DNA from: Hyphomicrobium methylovorum
Lineage (GTDB): Bacteria; Pseudomonadota; Alphaproteobacteria; Rhizobiales; Hyphomicrobiaceae
Assembly: GCF_013626205.1 (NCBI RefSeq)
Contig: NZ_QHJE01000001.1
Span: 1,488,001-1,552,000 of the forward strand
Length of the DNA: 64,000 nt
Reading direction: 5' to 3'
Below are positions 33,538-43,230 of the stretch, in pieces (within the stretch, counting starts at the first letter, position 1; each line of letters starts with the position of its first letter). The notes below the pieces were generated by a model, which worked only from the letters and a program-made list of their open reading frames with translations, was not told where the DNA came from and searched no databases. A program made the position numbers and the translations under genes.

Positions 33538-33875
33538 TAGGGTGATGAACGCGCGCGACTTGGTTCCAGTCTCAGAAAACTGTCAGCGCATTGTCCTGCT
33601 GGCCAAGACAGAATCGGTTCCATCTCAGCCGACGATATTCCCCCCTTGTGTCGAGTGGAATTGATCGGACGAGGTTCTGGCGCATTTGCCGAGTCTCTGA
33701 CGCAATCCGCCTGAGACCGGACACGGTCGGCGGCGCTTCTGCGTCGCCGATCAAGCGTCATGCGACGGCCGAAGCATCGAATTGACGCTGCTGCTTACCC
33801 TGCGCTTACCCCAACAGAGCGAGTAGGGGCCCTGTGAAAATGTTCAGAATAACTCACTTTATTCTTTAATGTTTT
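33538..33875. other. Gene-free stretch before tRNA-Ala
   Basis: Short frames exist on both strands (for example 33474-33761 minus), but they have no Shine-Dalgarno and no family match. The GC-rich direct and inverted words may be debris from an integrated element. Nothing else is supported. Confidence 0.4.
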
Positions 33876-33951
33876 TGGTGGAGCCGAGGAGGATCGAACT
33901 CCTGACCTCTGCAGTGCGATTGCAGCGCTCTCCCATCTGAGCTACGGCCCC
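33876..33951 (-). tRNA. tRNA-Ala (anticodon CGC)
   Basis: The 76-base minus-strand sequence folds into a full cloverleaf: acceptor GGGGCCG/CGGCTCC with the G3-U70 pair that identifies tRNA-Ala, D arm GCTC/GAGC, anticodon arm CTGCA/TGCAG with loop ATCGCAC (anticodon CGC, codon GCG), T arm AGGAG/CTCCT and an encoded CCA end. Its 3' end faces the accessory region at lower coordinates, which is the usual position of an integration site. Confidence 0.97.
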
Positions 33952-34171
33952 AAAGGCGCGGGCATTTAGGATTTACGCTCTTGGATTGTCAAGAAACGGA
34001 GCCGTAACTGGGCGCCGTGGCACACCGGTCTCAGGGACGCCGAATGGTCGCTCGTCGGCCCCTCAAAACCCCACATTGCAGGCCCGCACCCGATAGGCAT
34101 AATCCGCGCAAGCACTTGCGATTGCTGCGATGACGAGGCTACATGGCGCAGCAGGCAACCGCGGATTCCCG

Positions 34172-34462
34172 ATGCTCGAACTTCTGAATTTCATCAGCTA
34201 TCTCATCACGCTGTACACGTACATCGTCATCGCCGTCGTCGTGGTGTCATGGCTGATGGCCTTCGGCGTCATCAATGCCTACAATCCGATGGTAAGGTCG
34301 ATCTGGCAGGCTCTTAACGCTGTGACAGAGCCGCTGCTGCGCCCCATCCGGAACGCCATGCCGAACCTCGGCGGGCTCGATATTTCGCCTGTCATCCTGC
34401 TGCTTCTCTGCTACTTCGTGCAGACAGTCCTGCTGCCGAATATCGCCAAGGCATTCATTTGA
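34172..34462 (+). CDS. YggT family membrane protein
   Basis: 96 residues from ATG 34172. Two hydrophobic helices (about 5-30 and 70-90) flank a conserved loop: VVSWLMAFGVIN, NPMVRSIWQALNAVTEPLLR and PIRNAMPNLGGLDISPVILL. This is the YggT family of small inner-membrane proteins, which are linked to envelope stress and osmotic tolerance. The stop overlaps the start of the DUF167 gene. Confidence 0.9.
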   Translation: MLELLNFISYLITLYTYIVIAVVVVSWLMAFGVINAYNPMVRSIWQALNAVTEPLLRPIRNAMPNLGGLDISPVILLLLCYFVQTVLLPNIAKAFI

Positions 34463-34830
34463 CCGGATCTTCGTCCGCTGGCGGCTCTCTGCGAGGGCCG
34501 TGGCGGCACGGCGCCGCGTGCGTGATTGCGCACTTCCGGGTCACGCCCAGATCCACCAAAGAGGCCATTGACGGGTTGGCACAAACCGCCGACGGTCAGG
34601 CTTTCCAGGCACGCTTGCGCGCCGTTCCCGAGGATGGCGCTGCGAACCGAGCGCTCGAAGCGCTGGTCGCGCGATGGCTGGACGTTCCAAAACGAACGGT
34701 CACCCTTTCCACGGGCGGAAAATCGCGGCTGAAGTCGGTTCGGATCGATGGCGACCCAGACTTGCTCGGCGCGAAATTGCAGTCTCACGTCGAAGCATTT
34801 TCAAACGATAGAATAATCGAGGAGGAATAA
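34459..34830 (+). CDS. DUF167 (YggU) family protein
   Basis: 123 residues from TTG 34459, overlapping the yggT stop. The conserved core is [34 protein letters not shown] and [19 protein letters not shown], all diagnostic of the YggU family, whose molecular function is not settled. The yggT-yggU-folD order is common in alphaproteobacteria. An alternative start lies inside (GTG at VIAHFRV). Confidence 0.9.
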   Translation: MTGSSSAGGSLRGPWRHGAACVIAHFRVTPRSTKEAIDGLAQTADGQAFQARLRAVPEDGAANRALEALVARWLDVPKRTVTLSTGGKSRLKSVRIDGDPDLLGAKLQSHVEAFSNDRIIEEE

Positions 34831-34835
34831 GGGGA

Positions 34836-35723
34836 ATGTCCGGAGCCCAGGTCATCGACGGAAAGAAAATCGCGGCGGACGTTCGCGCCGAAGTCGCAGC
34901 TGAAGTTGCGCGCCTGCAGAAAGAGCATGGCTTGAAGCCCGGCCTCGCAGTTGTGCTGGTCGGTGAAGATCCAGCCAGCAAGGTCTACGTTGCGAACAAG
35001 GCGAAGCAGACGGTCGAAGTCGGCATGAACTCGTGGGAGCATCGGCTCGCCGCGGAGACCAGCGAAGCCGACGTGCTGGCTCTCGTCGAGAAGCTCAACA
35101 ACGATCCGGCGTGCCACGGCATCCTCGTTCAGTTGCCGTTGCCGAAGCATATCAATTCGGAAAAGGTTCTGAACTCGATCAATCCCGACAAGGACGTCGA
35201 CGGATTCCATCCGGTCAATGTCGGCCGCCTTTGGGTTGGCGAGCGTGCGCTCGTTCCCTGCACGCCGACGGGCTCGGTGATCCTTGCGAAATCAGTGCTG
35301 TCCAACCTTTCTGGCCTGAACGCCGTTGTCATTGGTCGTTCAAACATTGTCGGAAAGCCGGTCGCAGCGCTTCTGCTCCGTGAGAACTGCAGCGTTACGA
35401 TCGCTCATTCGCGAACCAAGAATATCGAGGACGTCGTCAAGGGCGCGGATCTCGTCGTTGCGGCCGTCGGTATTCCGGAGATGGTCAAGGCGAGCTGGAT
35501 TAAGCCCGGCGCGACGATCATCGACGTCGGCATCAATCGCGTTCCGTCCGAGAATGGCAAGACGAAGCTCGTTGGCGACGTCGCTTATGACGAGTGCGCG
35601 GCCGTTGCTGGCGCGATCACGCCGGTTCCCGGTGGCGTTGGCCCGATGACCATTGCTTGCTTGTTGCGCAATACCGCCCAAGCCGCGGCGATGCAGGCCG
35701 GTGTGAAATCGGCGTTTGCATAA
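34836..35723 (+). CDS. folD: Bifunctional methylenetetrahydrofolate dehydrogenase/cyclohydrolase
   Basis: 295 residues. FolD oxidises methylene-THF to methenyl-THF and hydrolyses it to formyl-THF, supplying one-carbon units; in methylotrophic relatives this also matters for C1 metabolism. Visible motifs: YVANKAKQ (catalytic Lys), [42 protein letters not shown] and [15 protein letters not shown]. It starts with ATG 34836, with GGGG a few bases before, five bases after yggU. Confidence 0.97.
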   Translation: MSGAQVIDGKKIAADVRAEVAAEVARLQKEHGLKPGLAVVLVGEDPASKVYVANKAKQTVEVGMNSWEHRLAAETSEADVLALVEKLNNDPACHGILVQLPLPKHINSEKVLNSINPDKDVDGFHPVNVGRLWVGERALVPCTPTGSVILAKSVLSNLSGLNAVVIGRSNIVGKPVAALLLRENCSVTIAHSRTKNIEDVVKGADLVVAAVGIPEMVKASWIKPGATIIDVGINRVPSENGKTKLVGDVAYDECAAVAGAITPVPGGVGPMTIACLLRNTAQAAAMQAGVKSAFA

Positions 35724-35749
35724 GGATTTCGCCGTTTTTCTGAGTTTGG

Positions 35750-35783
35750 AGCGCCGGAAGCAATTCCGGCGCTTTTTCTTTTT
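35750..35783. terminator. Bidirectional intrinsic terminator of folD and comM
   Basis: AGCGCCGGAA (35750-35759), a GCAA tetraloop and TTCCGGCGCT (35764-35773), followed by TTTTCTTTTT on the plus strand. It lies between the convergent folD and comM genes. Confidence 0.92.
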
Positions 35784-37053
35784 ATGCTGCGCGTGCGCGG
35801 CGTAGCGTTTCGCCGCGATAGCTCAAAGCTTCAGCGATGTGAGCACGGGCAACGCCGTCGGAGCCTTCAAGATCGGCGATGGTCCGCGCCACCTTGAGCG
35901 TGCGATGAAACCCTCGCGCCGACAGGCCCAGCGCTTCCGCCGCATGGCGCAGTAGTGCGAGCCCAGCCTCATCCGGCATCGCGGTTTGTTCGAGCAACGC
36001 GGGCGAACATTCCGCGTTTGTGCGCGTGCCCTTGACGCCGAGTTTTTGATAGCGCGTTCGCTGACGGTCGCGTGCGGCCGCAACACGGATACCGATTTCG
36101 GCGCTGCCTTCCGACGGCGACGGAAGCACCAAGTCAGCCGCGGAGATGGCCGGGACTTCGATCTGCAGGTCAATGCGATCAAGAAGTGGTCCCGAGACGC
36201 GCGCCTGATAATCATCGGCACAACGTGGACCACGTCGACAAGCTTGTCCGACGCTGCCGCCGCACTTGCATGGGTTCATCGCTGCGATGAGCTGGATGCG
36301 CGAGGGATAGGATATCCGATGATTGGCACGGGCGATGACCGTTTCGCCCGCTTCGAGCGGCTGGCGAAGCGCATCGAGGACATTCGGCTGAAACTCTGGA
36401 AGCTCGTCGAGAAAGAGCACGCCGAGATGCGCGAGCGAAACTTCTCCAGGGCGAGGCCGCGAACCGCCGCCGACGAGGGACGCCATACTGGCGGAATGAT
36501 GCGGCGCGCGGAACGGCCTGGCCGTCGTCAGCTTGCCGCCGACCAGTTCGCCCGCCAGCGAATGCACCATCGAGACTTCGAGGATCTCTTCGGGTTGTAG
36601 CGGCGGCAGAATCGATGGCAGTCGCGACGCGAGCATCGACTTGCCAGATCCGGGTGGACCGACCATCAGCAAATTGTGGTTGCCAGCGGCGGCGATTTCC
36701 AACGCGCGCTTCGCCGTTTCCTGCCCTTTGATGTCACGCATATCGGCGAGAGCCGCGTCCGCCTGCATGACGTTCGGCCGTGGCCGCGACAGGGTCTGCG
36801 TGCCTTTGAAGTGATTGACGAGCGACAGGAGATGCTCCGGCGCCAGGATATCGAGGTCTTCGCTCGCCCAGGCGGCTTCCGGCCCGGACGCGGCGGGACA
36901 AATCAGGCCTTTGCGAAGCGCGTTCGCGCCAATGGCAGCGGGCAGGGTGCCCGGCACTGCGCGGATCGATCCATCTAGCGCCAGCTCTCCGATCGCCACG
37001 TACGGCGCAATGGCGTCCGGCGCGACGGCTTCCATGGCCGACATCATTGCCAA
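35782..37053 (-). pseudogene. YifB/ComM family Mg-chelatase-like ATPase, 5'-truncated
   Basis: 423 residues are readable, starting in the middle of the N-terminal ChlI-like domain (AMEAVAPDAIAPYVAIGELA). The AAA+ part is intact: Walker A VGPPGSGKS, VLFLDELPEF and AAMNPCKCGG, with the C-terminal domain LSARGFHRTLKVARTIADLE. The family is about 510 residues; some 90 N-terminal residues are missing. The matching frame continues for eight codons above the ATG (RHLPIVLA, as in the family), then meets TGA directly after the upstream gene, and no Shine-Dalgarno is present. It is therefore a truncated gene, possibly still producing a shorter protein. Confidence 0.8.
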
Positions 37054-37096
37054 AACGATCGGCAGATGGCGTCAGAGGCGCGGGGCGGGCAAGGGC

Positions 37097-37606
37097 TTAT
37101 CCCTTCGCCATGATCAGGGACAGGCCGATCAGCGACGAGTTGATGAATTGAATCTCGACGACCTGCTTAGTGCCCATGATGATGATGTCCATGTTTGCCG
37201 TCACATCTTTGCTTTGGACGACAATCTTGAAGCCTTTCGGCGTGACGTCACCCGTCAGGTCGCCTTCGAAGTTATGGATCGTTTCTTTCCAGTGTCCGGT
37301 CAGCTTGCCGCCCGACTCTATGAGATTGCTGACGACCTCGATGCTGCCGCCGGACGTTGCGCAGCGGATCGTCTGCTTCATCTCATTCGGCGCATCGCTT
37401 TGAATGTAGGTGGCGCGGCATTTGACGCGCTCGGGAGCGCTTGCCTTCAGGCCGAGCATGCCTTGGCCGATCCATCGCCCGAGAGCGGCGTCGAAGGGGC
37501 CAGCCGTTACGGCGATGGCCGAGGGGATGGGCGCTATCGTTGTGACGGCACACGTCGCCGCGAATAGAAGCGAACCCGCGAGCTTTCGGAAGGTGTTCGA
37601 TTGCAT
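37097..37606 (-). CDS. Secreted hypothetical protein
   Basis: 169 residues with a clear signal peptide (hydrophobic 10-30, PSAIA end) and a mature beta-rich part: LGRWIGQGMLG, CRATYIQSD, IRCATSGGSIEVVSNLIES and GKLTGHWKETIHNFEGDLTG. This resembles a small lipocalin-like or heparinase-like domain common between gshB and comM in rhizobia, but no function is known. Two Cys (about 63 and 82) may form a disulfide. It lies between gshB and the truncated comM. Confidence 0.75.
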   Translation of the reverse strand: MQSNTFRKLAGSLLFAATCAVTTIAPIPSAIAVTAGPFDAALGRWIGQGMLGLKASAPERVKCRATYIQSDAPNEMKQTIRCATSGGSIEVVSNLIESGGKLTGHWKETIHNFEGDLTGDVTPKGFKIVVQSKDVTANMDIIIMGTKQVVEIQFINSSLIGLSLIMAKG

Positions 37607-37633
37607 GTGCTGGCGGAGCCTTTCTTTGGTCGC

Positions 37634-38584
37634 TCAGTCGGCGCCGGATTTCTTGCTTTCAATGACGTCCCAAATCATCGCGGCGATATCGTTTCCGCCG
37701 AACGTCTTGACCTGACGAATGCCGGTTGGCGACGTGACGTTGATCTCGGTGAGATACGGTCCGATAACGTCGATGCCGGTAAAAATGAGCCCCCGGCGCT
37801 TCAATTCCGGTTTGAGCCGCGCGCAAATTTCGCGTTCGCGCTCGGTGAGATCGGTCGGTGCTGCCTTGCCGCCAACGTGCAGGTTCGAGCGTGTTTCGCC
37901 CGCAGCTGGTACGCGATTTATCGCGCCGGCGATTTCGCCATCGACCAGAATGATGCGCTTGTCGCCCTGTTTCACCTCAGGACGGTACTGCTGAACCATG
38001 AATGGTTCGCGGAAGACCGTCTGAAAGAGCTCGACGAGTGAGCCAAGATTTCCATCGTCCGGCGCGATGCGGAAGACAGCGGCGCCGCCGTTGCCGTAGA
38101 GCGGCTTGATGATGATGTCTTTGTACTCGGTGCGGAATGCTGCGACGTCGGCGAGCGAGCGCGTGACGAGCGTCGGCGGCATCAGGTCGAGGAAGTCGAG
38201 CACAAACAATTTTTCCGGCGCGTTGCGGACTTGCGCGGGGTCATTGACGACGAGCGTTTCGGGATGAATCCGTTCGAGCAGATGCGTCGTCGTGATGTAC
38301 GCCATATCAAATGGCGGATCCTGACGCAGAAGCACGACGTCAAGATCTGTGAGATTTTCGATGCGGGGATTGGAGACTTCGTAATGTGCGCCGTGACGGT
38401 CTTCGACCTTTAGCGTTTCACCGCGTGCAAGGAGACGGCCGCCGAGAAGCGAGAGGTTCGGCGGCGTGTAATAGAAAATCTCATGCCCGCGCTTCTGACC
38501 TTCGAGAAGGATTGCGAACGTCGAATCGCCGCCAATATCGATGCGGTCGATTGGATCCATTTGAACGGCGATACGCAGGGGCAT
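37634..38584 (-). CDS. gshB: Glutathione synthetase
   Basis: 316 residues of prokaryotic ATP-grasp glutathione synthetase, which joins gamma-glutamylcysteine and glycine. Motifs: [18 protein letters not shown] at the start, [14 protein letters not shown], the ATP-grasp segment [37 protein letters not shown] and [14 protein letters not shown]-like [11 protein letters not shown]. No oddities. It is upstream of the secreted hypothetical gene in the same direction. Confidence 0.96.
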   Translation of the reverse strand: MPLRIAVQMDPIDRIDIGGDSTFAILLEGQKRGHEIFYYTPPNLSLLGGRLLARGETLKVEDRHGAHYEVSNPRIENLTDLDVVLLRQDPPFDMAYITTTHLLERIHPETLVVNDPAQVRNAPEKLFVLDFLDLMPPTLVTRSLADVAAFRTEYKDIIIKPLYGNGGAAVFRIAPDDGNLGSLVELFQTVFREPFMVQQYRPEVKQGDKRIILVDGEIAGAINRVPAAGETRSNLHVGGKAAPTDLTEREREICARLKPELKRRGLIFTGIDVIGPYLTEINVTSPTGIRQVKTFGGNDIAAMIWDVIESKKSGAD

Positions 38585-38752
38585 TGGTCGCTTTCAGTCG
38601 TGTGCATCGTATCGGCGCCGAGGTGCCGGGCCGGGGTCCGTGGTAACCGATTTGCGGCCAATGCGAAATGGCGGCACGCTCGCGGCAACACCTCGATTTT
38701 TGCATATGGCAAACGGATTCAACCGGATCGCGGCTGCGGGCGCGCGGACACG

Positions 38753-41017
38753 TTAGAGGAAATTGTAGGGATCGATATCGACCGTGATCCGAACGTCGCT
38801 CTTAAGCTTTGGAATGGTTCCAGCCCATGCGCGCAGATAGCCCTGTAAATCGGCCTCCCGCGGCGCTTTGATGAGAAGCCGCCAACGGTGGCGGCCGCGA
38901 ACGATCGCAATGGGCGCCTCGACAGGCCCCAGAACCGAGATCGTTTCTGATTGCGGGGCGCGGCGTGCGATGTCCCGCGCGGTTACCTCCGTCAGCGCCT
39001 TGTCGCGCGCTGAAACGAGGATTGCCGCGAGCCGGCCATAGGGCGGAAGCAATCCGTTCTGTCGCGTCTTGACTTCGTAATTGAGGAAAGCGTCGCGATC
39101 TCCCGCAACGATTGCGCGCATGACGGGATGATCGGGCGAGTACGTCTGCACGAGGCCACGGCCGACGAAGCTCGTTCGTCCGGCGCGCCCCGTCACCTGA
39201 TGCAGCAGCTGGAACGTTCTCTCCGCCGCGCGCGGATCGGCGCCGTGCGCTAAGCCGAGGTCGCCGTCCACCACGCCGACGAGTGCGAGGCCCGGAAAGT
39301 TGTGACCCTTGGCGACAATCTGCGTTCCGATGATGATGTCGAATTCGCGGGCTTCGATACCGCGGATGATCTCGCGCATTTCCGGTAGGCCGGGTATGAG
39401 ATCCGAGGAGAGCAGCGCAACACGAGCGTCTGGAAAGCGTGCAGCGACTTCCTCCTGGACGCGCTCAACACCCGGTCCGCACGCGACGAGTGACCCCGGT
39501 TCCGCGCACTTCGGACATTTCTCGGGAAGAGCGAGCGAGAACCCGCAATGGTGGCAAGTGAGCTTTTTCTTGAAGCGGTGTTCGACGAGCCAAGCCGTGC
39601 ATTGCGGACACTCGAGCCGATGCCCGCAGGATCGGCAAAGCGTCAACGGCGCATAGCCGCGCCTGTTCAGAAACAGAAGCGATTGCTGACCTTTTTCGAG
39701 CGTTTCCGTTACGGCTTGGGCCAAGCCTTGCGCCAGCCATTTGCCCGTTTCGAGTTTCTGAGCGCGCAGGTCGATCAACGAAACGTCCGGCATTGCGACA
39801 CCGGAAAAACGCCCCGGCAATACGGCGTGGCGATATCGGCCGATAAGCGCATTGACGTGGCTTTCGATCGATGGCGTCGCGGATGCGAGGACGACTGGAA
39901 ACTTTCCGAGGTTGCCGCGAACCACGGACATATCGCGCGCTTGATAGTGAACGCGGTCTTCCTGTTTGAAACCCTGGTCATGCTCTTCGTCGACAATGAC
40001 GAGGCCGAGATTTGCGTACGGAAGGAACAGCGCTGAGCGCGCACCGACGACGCAGCGAACATCGCCCCGCGCTACGCCTTTCCAGATGCGGCCACGCTCG
40101 GCCGGACTCAACGCCGAATGCCATTCAACGGGCGGCGCGCCAAACCGCCGGGCAAAGCGATCGAGAAACTGGCTCGTCAGCGCAATTTCTGGAAGCATGA
40201 TGAGCGCTTGATGATCAGCTTCCAGCGCGCGCGCCACTGCTTCGAAGTAAACTTCGGTTTTGCCCGACCCTGTGACGCCGTCCAGCAGCGTTGTCGAAAA
40301 GTTTCCGGCATCGACAGCAGAGCGCAAAGATTCGACGGCGCGAGTCTGTTCCGGCGTGAATTCGGTTTCCGCGTGCTTCGGGTTGGGCCAGGGGAACGCG
40401 CGTTCGGGTATCGCGACTTCGACGAGGACTCCCGCCGCCGCGAGGCCATCGACAACGGCCGTCGAGCACGCCGCAAGATTCGCGAGATCGGATTTGGCGC
40501 GCACCAGACCGTCGGCGGCGATCTCCAGCACGCGTGTGCGGGCGGGAGTCATTTTTGACGGGAGCGCGGCGCCTTCAACAATTTGAACGCCGAACCGGTG
40601 CTTCGGCGGCTCGAACGCCTGATCGGCGCTCATCATCATGCGTGCGACCATGCCGAGCGGCGCCAGCGTGTATCTGGCCACCCATTCGGCGAAGCGCATC
40701 GAAATTTCGGGCAGCAGCGGTGCGTCGATCCGGCTCGTTACCGTCTTCATCTTGGCAGGATCGACGGGTTTGGCGTTGCCGCGCGGTTCGTCCCACACGA
40801 TGCCGATCCGCGTTTGCGGGCCAAACGGCACCAGGACAAACGCGCCCGGCGCCACATCAAAGCCATCTGGCACCAGATAGTCGTAAGTCTGATCCAAGGC
40901 GACAGGCATCAGCACCGGCACGCTTCTGAGGCCGGAGGGCGGATTATTATCCGAGATATCGAGTAGGCTATCCAAAGGCACGTTCAACGGACTAGAAGCT
41001 TTCTCCAAGACTGGCAC
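38753..41017 (-). CDS. priA: Primosomal replication restart helicase PriA
   Basis: 754 residues. N-terminal 3'-OH DNA-binding domain (VLMPVALDQTYDYLVPDG), helicase motifs GVTGSGKTEVY, LVIVDEEHDQGFKQ and VLASATPS, then a zinc region with several CxxC pairs (CRSCGHRLECPQC, CHHCGF, CPKC) and the C-terminal helicase half (GTQIVAKGHNFPGLALVGVV). PriA reloads the replisome at stalled forks. ATG 41017 gives a somewhat long N-terminus; an internal Met (residue 37) could be used instead. It is divergent from the transaldolase gene. Confidence 0.95.
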   Translation of the reverse strand: MPVLEKASSPLNVPLDSLLDISDNNPPSGLRSVPVLMPVALDQTYDYLVPDGFDVAPGAFVLVPFGPQTRIGIVWDEPRGNAKPVDPAKMKTVTSRIDAPLLPEISMRFAEWVARYTLAPLGMVARMMMSADQAFEPPKHRFGVQIVEGAALPSKMTPARTRVLEIAADGLVRAKSDLANLAACSTAVVDGLAAAGVLVEVAIPERAFPWPNPKHAETEFTPEQTRAVESLRSAVDAGNFSTTLLDGVTGSGKTEVYFEAVARALEADHQALIMLPEIALTSQFLDRFARRFGAPPVEWHSALSPAERGRIWKGVARGDVRCVVGARSALFLPYANLGLVIVDEEHDQGFKQEDRVHYQARDMSVVRGNLGKFPVVLASATPSIESHVNALIGRYRHAVLPGRFSGVAMPDVSLIDLRAQKLETGKWLAQGLAQAVTETLEKGQQSLLFLNRRGYAPLTLCRSCGHRLECPQCTAWLVEHRFKKKLTCHHCGFSLALPEKCPKCAEPGSLVACGPGVERVQEEVAARFPDARVALLSSDLIPGLPEMREIIRGIEAREFDIIIGTQIVAKGHNFPGLALVGVVDGDLGLAHGADPRAAERTFQLLHQVTGRAGRTSFVGRGLVQTYSPDHPVMRAIVAGDRDAFLNYEVKTRQNGLLPPYGRLAAILVSARDKALTEVTARDIARRAPQSETISVLGPVEAPIAIVRGRHRWRLLIKAPREADLQGYLRAWAGTIPKLKSDVRITVDIDPYNFL

Positions 41018-41090
41018 ATGCTAGGTTCGTCCCAAGTTGCGGCGCACCAAAGGCAAGCCGAGACTTAAGGGACGTGCTCAGGAGAAAGAA

Positions 41091-41747
41091 ATGAAATTCT
41101 TCGTCGATACTGCCGACGTGACCGAGATCAAGGCGTTGGCGGCTTCGGGTCTGCTGGACGGCGTGACGACCAACCCTACTCTGATTGCCAAAGCGGGTCG
41201 CGATTTCAAGGAAATCGTGAAGGAGATCTGCGACGTGGTGCCCGGCCCGGTTTCGGCTGAGGTGGCGGCCACGGAATACGATGGCATGATGCGCGAAGCC
41301 GACGTGCTTCGAAAAATCGCCAAGAACGTCACCATCAAGGTGCCGCTGACGCTGGACGGCCTGCGCGCGTGCAAGGCGCTGACGAGCGACGGCACGATGG
41401 TGAACGTCACGCTGTGCTTTTCGGCGAATCAGGCGCTGCTCGCGGCGAAGGCTGGCGCGACGTTCGTGTCGCCGTTCATTGGCCGGCTCGACGATATCGG
41501 GCTTAACGGCATGGATCTCATCCGTGAGATTCGCACGATCTATGATAATTACCCGGACCTTTCGACCGATATTCTCGCCGCGTCCATCCGCACGGTGAAC
41601 CACGTCAAGGAAGCGGCCCTGATCGGCGCTGATGTTGCGACGATACCGCCGTCTATTCTGAAGGCGTTGGTGAAACATCCGCTGACGGACGCGGGACTCA
41701 CCGCATTCGTGAGCGACTGGAAGAAAACCGGACAGACGATCGTTTAA
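41091..41747 (+). CDS. Transaldolase / fructose-6-phosphate aldolase-like (TalC)
   Basis: 218 residues from ATG 41091 with a good Shine-Dalgarno (AGGAG 7 bases upstream). The short transaldolase family is shown by [33 protein letters not shown], the Schiff-base Lys in [31 protein letters not shown] and [13 protein letters not shown]. It exchanges dihydroxyacetone units in the pentose phosphate pathway, or cleaves fructose-6-phosphate in the FSA branch; the distinction is not possible here by eye. Confidence 0.94.
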   Translation: MKFFVDTADVTEIKALAASGLLDGVTTNPTLIAKAGRDFKEIVKEICDVVPGPVSAEVAATEYDGMMREADVLRKIAKNVTIKVPLTLDGLRACKALTSDGTMVNVTLCFSANQALLAAKAGATFVSPFIGRLDDIGLNGMDLIREIRTIYDNYPDLSTDILAASIRTVNHVKEAALIGADVATIPPSILKALVKHPLTDAGLTAFVSDWKKTGQTIV

Positions 41748-41759
41748 CCGGCGGGTGAC

Positions 41760-43181
41760 GTGTTCCTGAAGCCTTTATCTCAAAACCTGATTGACCGTTT
41801 CGCGGAGATCGTCGGCGCGCAAAACGCGCTGACGAGTGCGGCCGATCAGGCGGGCTATCTTCGGGAATGGCGCGATCGCTATACTGGCAAGACGCCGGTC
41901 GTGCTGCGCCCGGGCTCGACGGATGAGGTCTCGCGCATCTTGGCGCTGGCGAATTCAGAAGGCGTTGCCGTCGTTCCGCAAGGCGGCAATACGGGTCTTG
42001 TTGGCGGTCAGATTCCTTCGAAGTCCGGCACCGAGATTGTGCTGTCGCTCACGCGCATGACGCGCATCCGCGACGTCGATGCGGCGGGCGGCACGATGGT
42101 CGCTGAGGCCGGTGTAACTCTCAGCGCGGTGCAGGAGGCGGCGCAGTCCGCAGGGCGACTTTTTCCGCTCAGTCTGGCTTCCGAAGGAAGCGCCACGATC
42201 GGCGGCGCACTGGCGACCAATGCTGGCGGCACGGCCGTTCTCGCTTACGGCAACGCGCGACAACTGGCACTTGGTCTCGAAGCGGTGTTGGCTGACGGGC
42301 GCGTCTGGAACGGCCTGAGACGCCTGAAAAAAGACAATACGGGATACGATCTCCGCGATCTTTTGATCGGCTCGGAAGGCACGCTCGGCATTATTACGGC
42401 GGCGGCGTTGAAGCTTTTTCCCGTACCGGTCGAGCGTGAGGTCGCCATCGTCGCGCTTGCGTCTCCGGACGCGGCGCTCGCTTTTTTTCGCATGGCAGAA
42501 GCGCGGGCCGGACAATCATTGACGGCGTTCGAGCTCTGGTCTGAGCGCGCCCTGGATTTCGCAGTCCGCTACATGCCGGGAATACGCGATCCATTTGCTG
42601 CACGCCATCCGTGGTACGCGCTGGTTGAGTTTTCGCACGGGCAAACGCTCAGCACGGCGCGCTGGCTCGAACCGCTGCTGGCGACGGCACTTGAAGACGG
42701 CATCATCCGTGATGGCGTGATTGCCGCGTCGCTCCAGCAGGGCGACGATTTCTGGCGTCTTCGCGATGCGTTTTCCGAAGCGCAGAAAGGCGCCGGCGGC
42801 AGTATCAAGCACGATATCTCCGTTCCTGTTGCGCGCATTCCGGAATTTCTCCGGCGCGCAGAATCGGTCGTGGAGCGCATCTGCCCGGGCGCGCGGCCGG
42901 TGCCGTTCGGGCATTTCGGCGACGGCAATCTGCACTACAACGTGACCCAGCCGGAGGGCATGGCTCGCGTGGACTATCTCGCTCGTTGGGACGAGATGTC
43001 GAACGCAATCTTTGATCTCGTTGCGGAACTCGATGGCTCGATTTCTGCGGAACACGGCATCGGCCAGATGAAGCGAGAGGCGCTGACGCGTTACAAGTCG
43101 CCCGTCGAACTCGATGTGATGCGCTCGATCAAACGCGCTCTAGATCCGAATGGCATTCTGAATCCCGGCAAATTGCTGTAG
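41760..43181 (+). CDS. FAD-binding oxidoreductase (D-2-hydroxyglutarate/D-lactate dehydrogenase type)
   Basis: 473 residues from GTG 41760. VAO-type FAD domain: PGSTDEVSRILALANSEGVA, PQGGNTGLVGGQIP and LGLEAVLADGRVWNGL, LRDLLIGSEGTLGIIT; C-terminal cap domain with the metal-binding FGHFGDGNLHYN and the end SAEHGIGQMK and DPNGILNPGKLL. The family oxidises 2-hydroxyacids such as D-2-hydroxyglutarate, glycolate or D-lactate. The sequence reads most like D-2-hydroxyglutarate dehydrogenase. It follows the transaldolase gene by 12 bases. Confidence 0.9.
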   Translation: MFLKPLSQNLIDRFAEIVGAQNALTSAADQAGYLREWRDRYTGKTPVVLRPGSTDEVSRILALANSEGVAVVPQGGNTGLVGGQIPSKSGTEIVLSLTRMTRIRDVDAAGGTMVAEAGVTLSAVQEAAQSAGRLFPLSLASEGSATIGGALATNAGGTAVLAYGNARQLALGLEAVLADGRVWNGLRRLKKDNTGYDLRDLLIGSEGTLGIITAAALKLFPVPVEREVAIVALASPDAALAFFRMAEARAGQSLTAFELWSERALDFAVRYMPGIRDPFAARHPWYALVEFSHGQTLSTARWLEPLLATALEDGIIRDGVIAASLQQGDDFWRLRDAFSEAQKGAGGSIKHDISVPVARIPEFLRRAESVVERICPGARPVPFGHFGDGNLHYNVTQPEGMARVDYLARWDEMSNAIFDLVAELDGSISAEHGIGQMKREALTRYKSPVELDVMRSIKRALDPNGILNPGKLL

Positions 43182-43230
43182 AACGGGCGTCGGTAACGTT
43201 TCATTAACCGAAGCCGAACAGCTCTAATCC

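Noticed and set aside
33474-33761. Minus-strand 95-codon frame after the sulfurtransferase
   Set aside because: Overlaps the 3' end of the sulfurtransferase gene, has no ribosome site and no recognisable family; considered as transposon debris without proof.
33876-33951. Search for a direct repeat of the tRNA-Ala 3' end as an attachment site near 25000-25400
   Set aside because: No copy of the terminal 15-20 bases found by eye, so no attL/attR is annotated.
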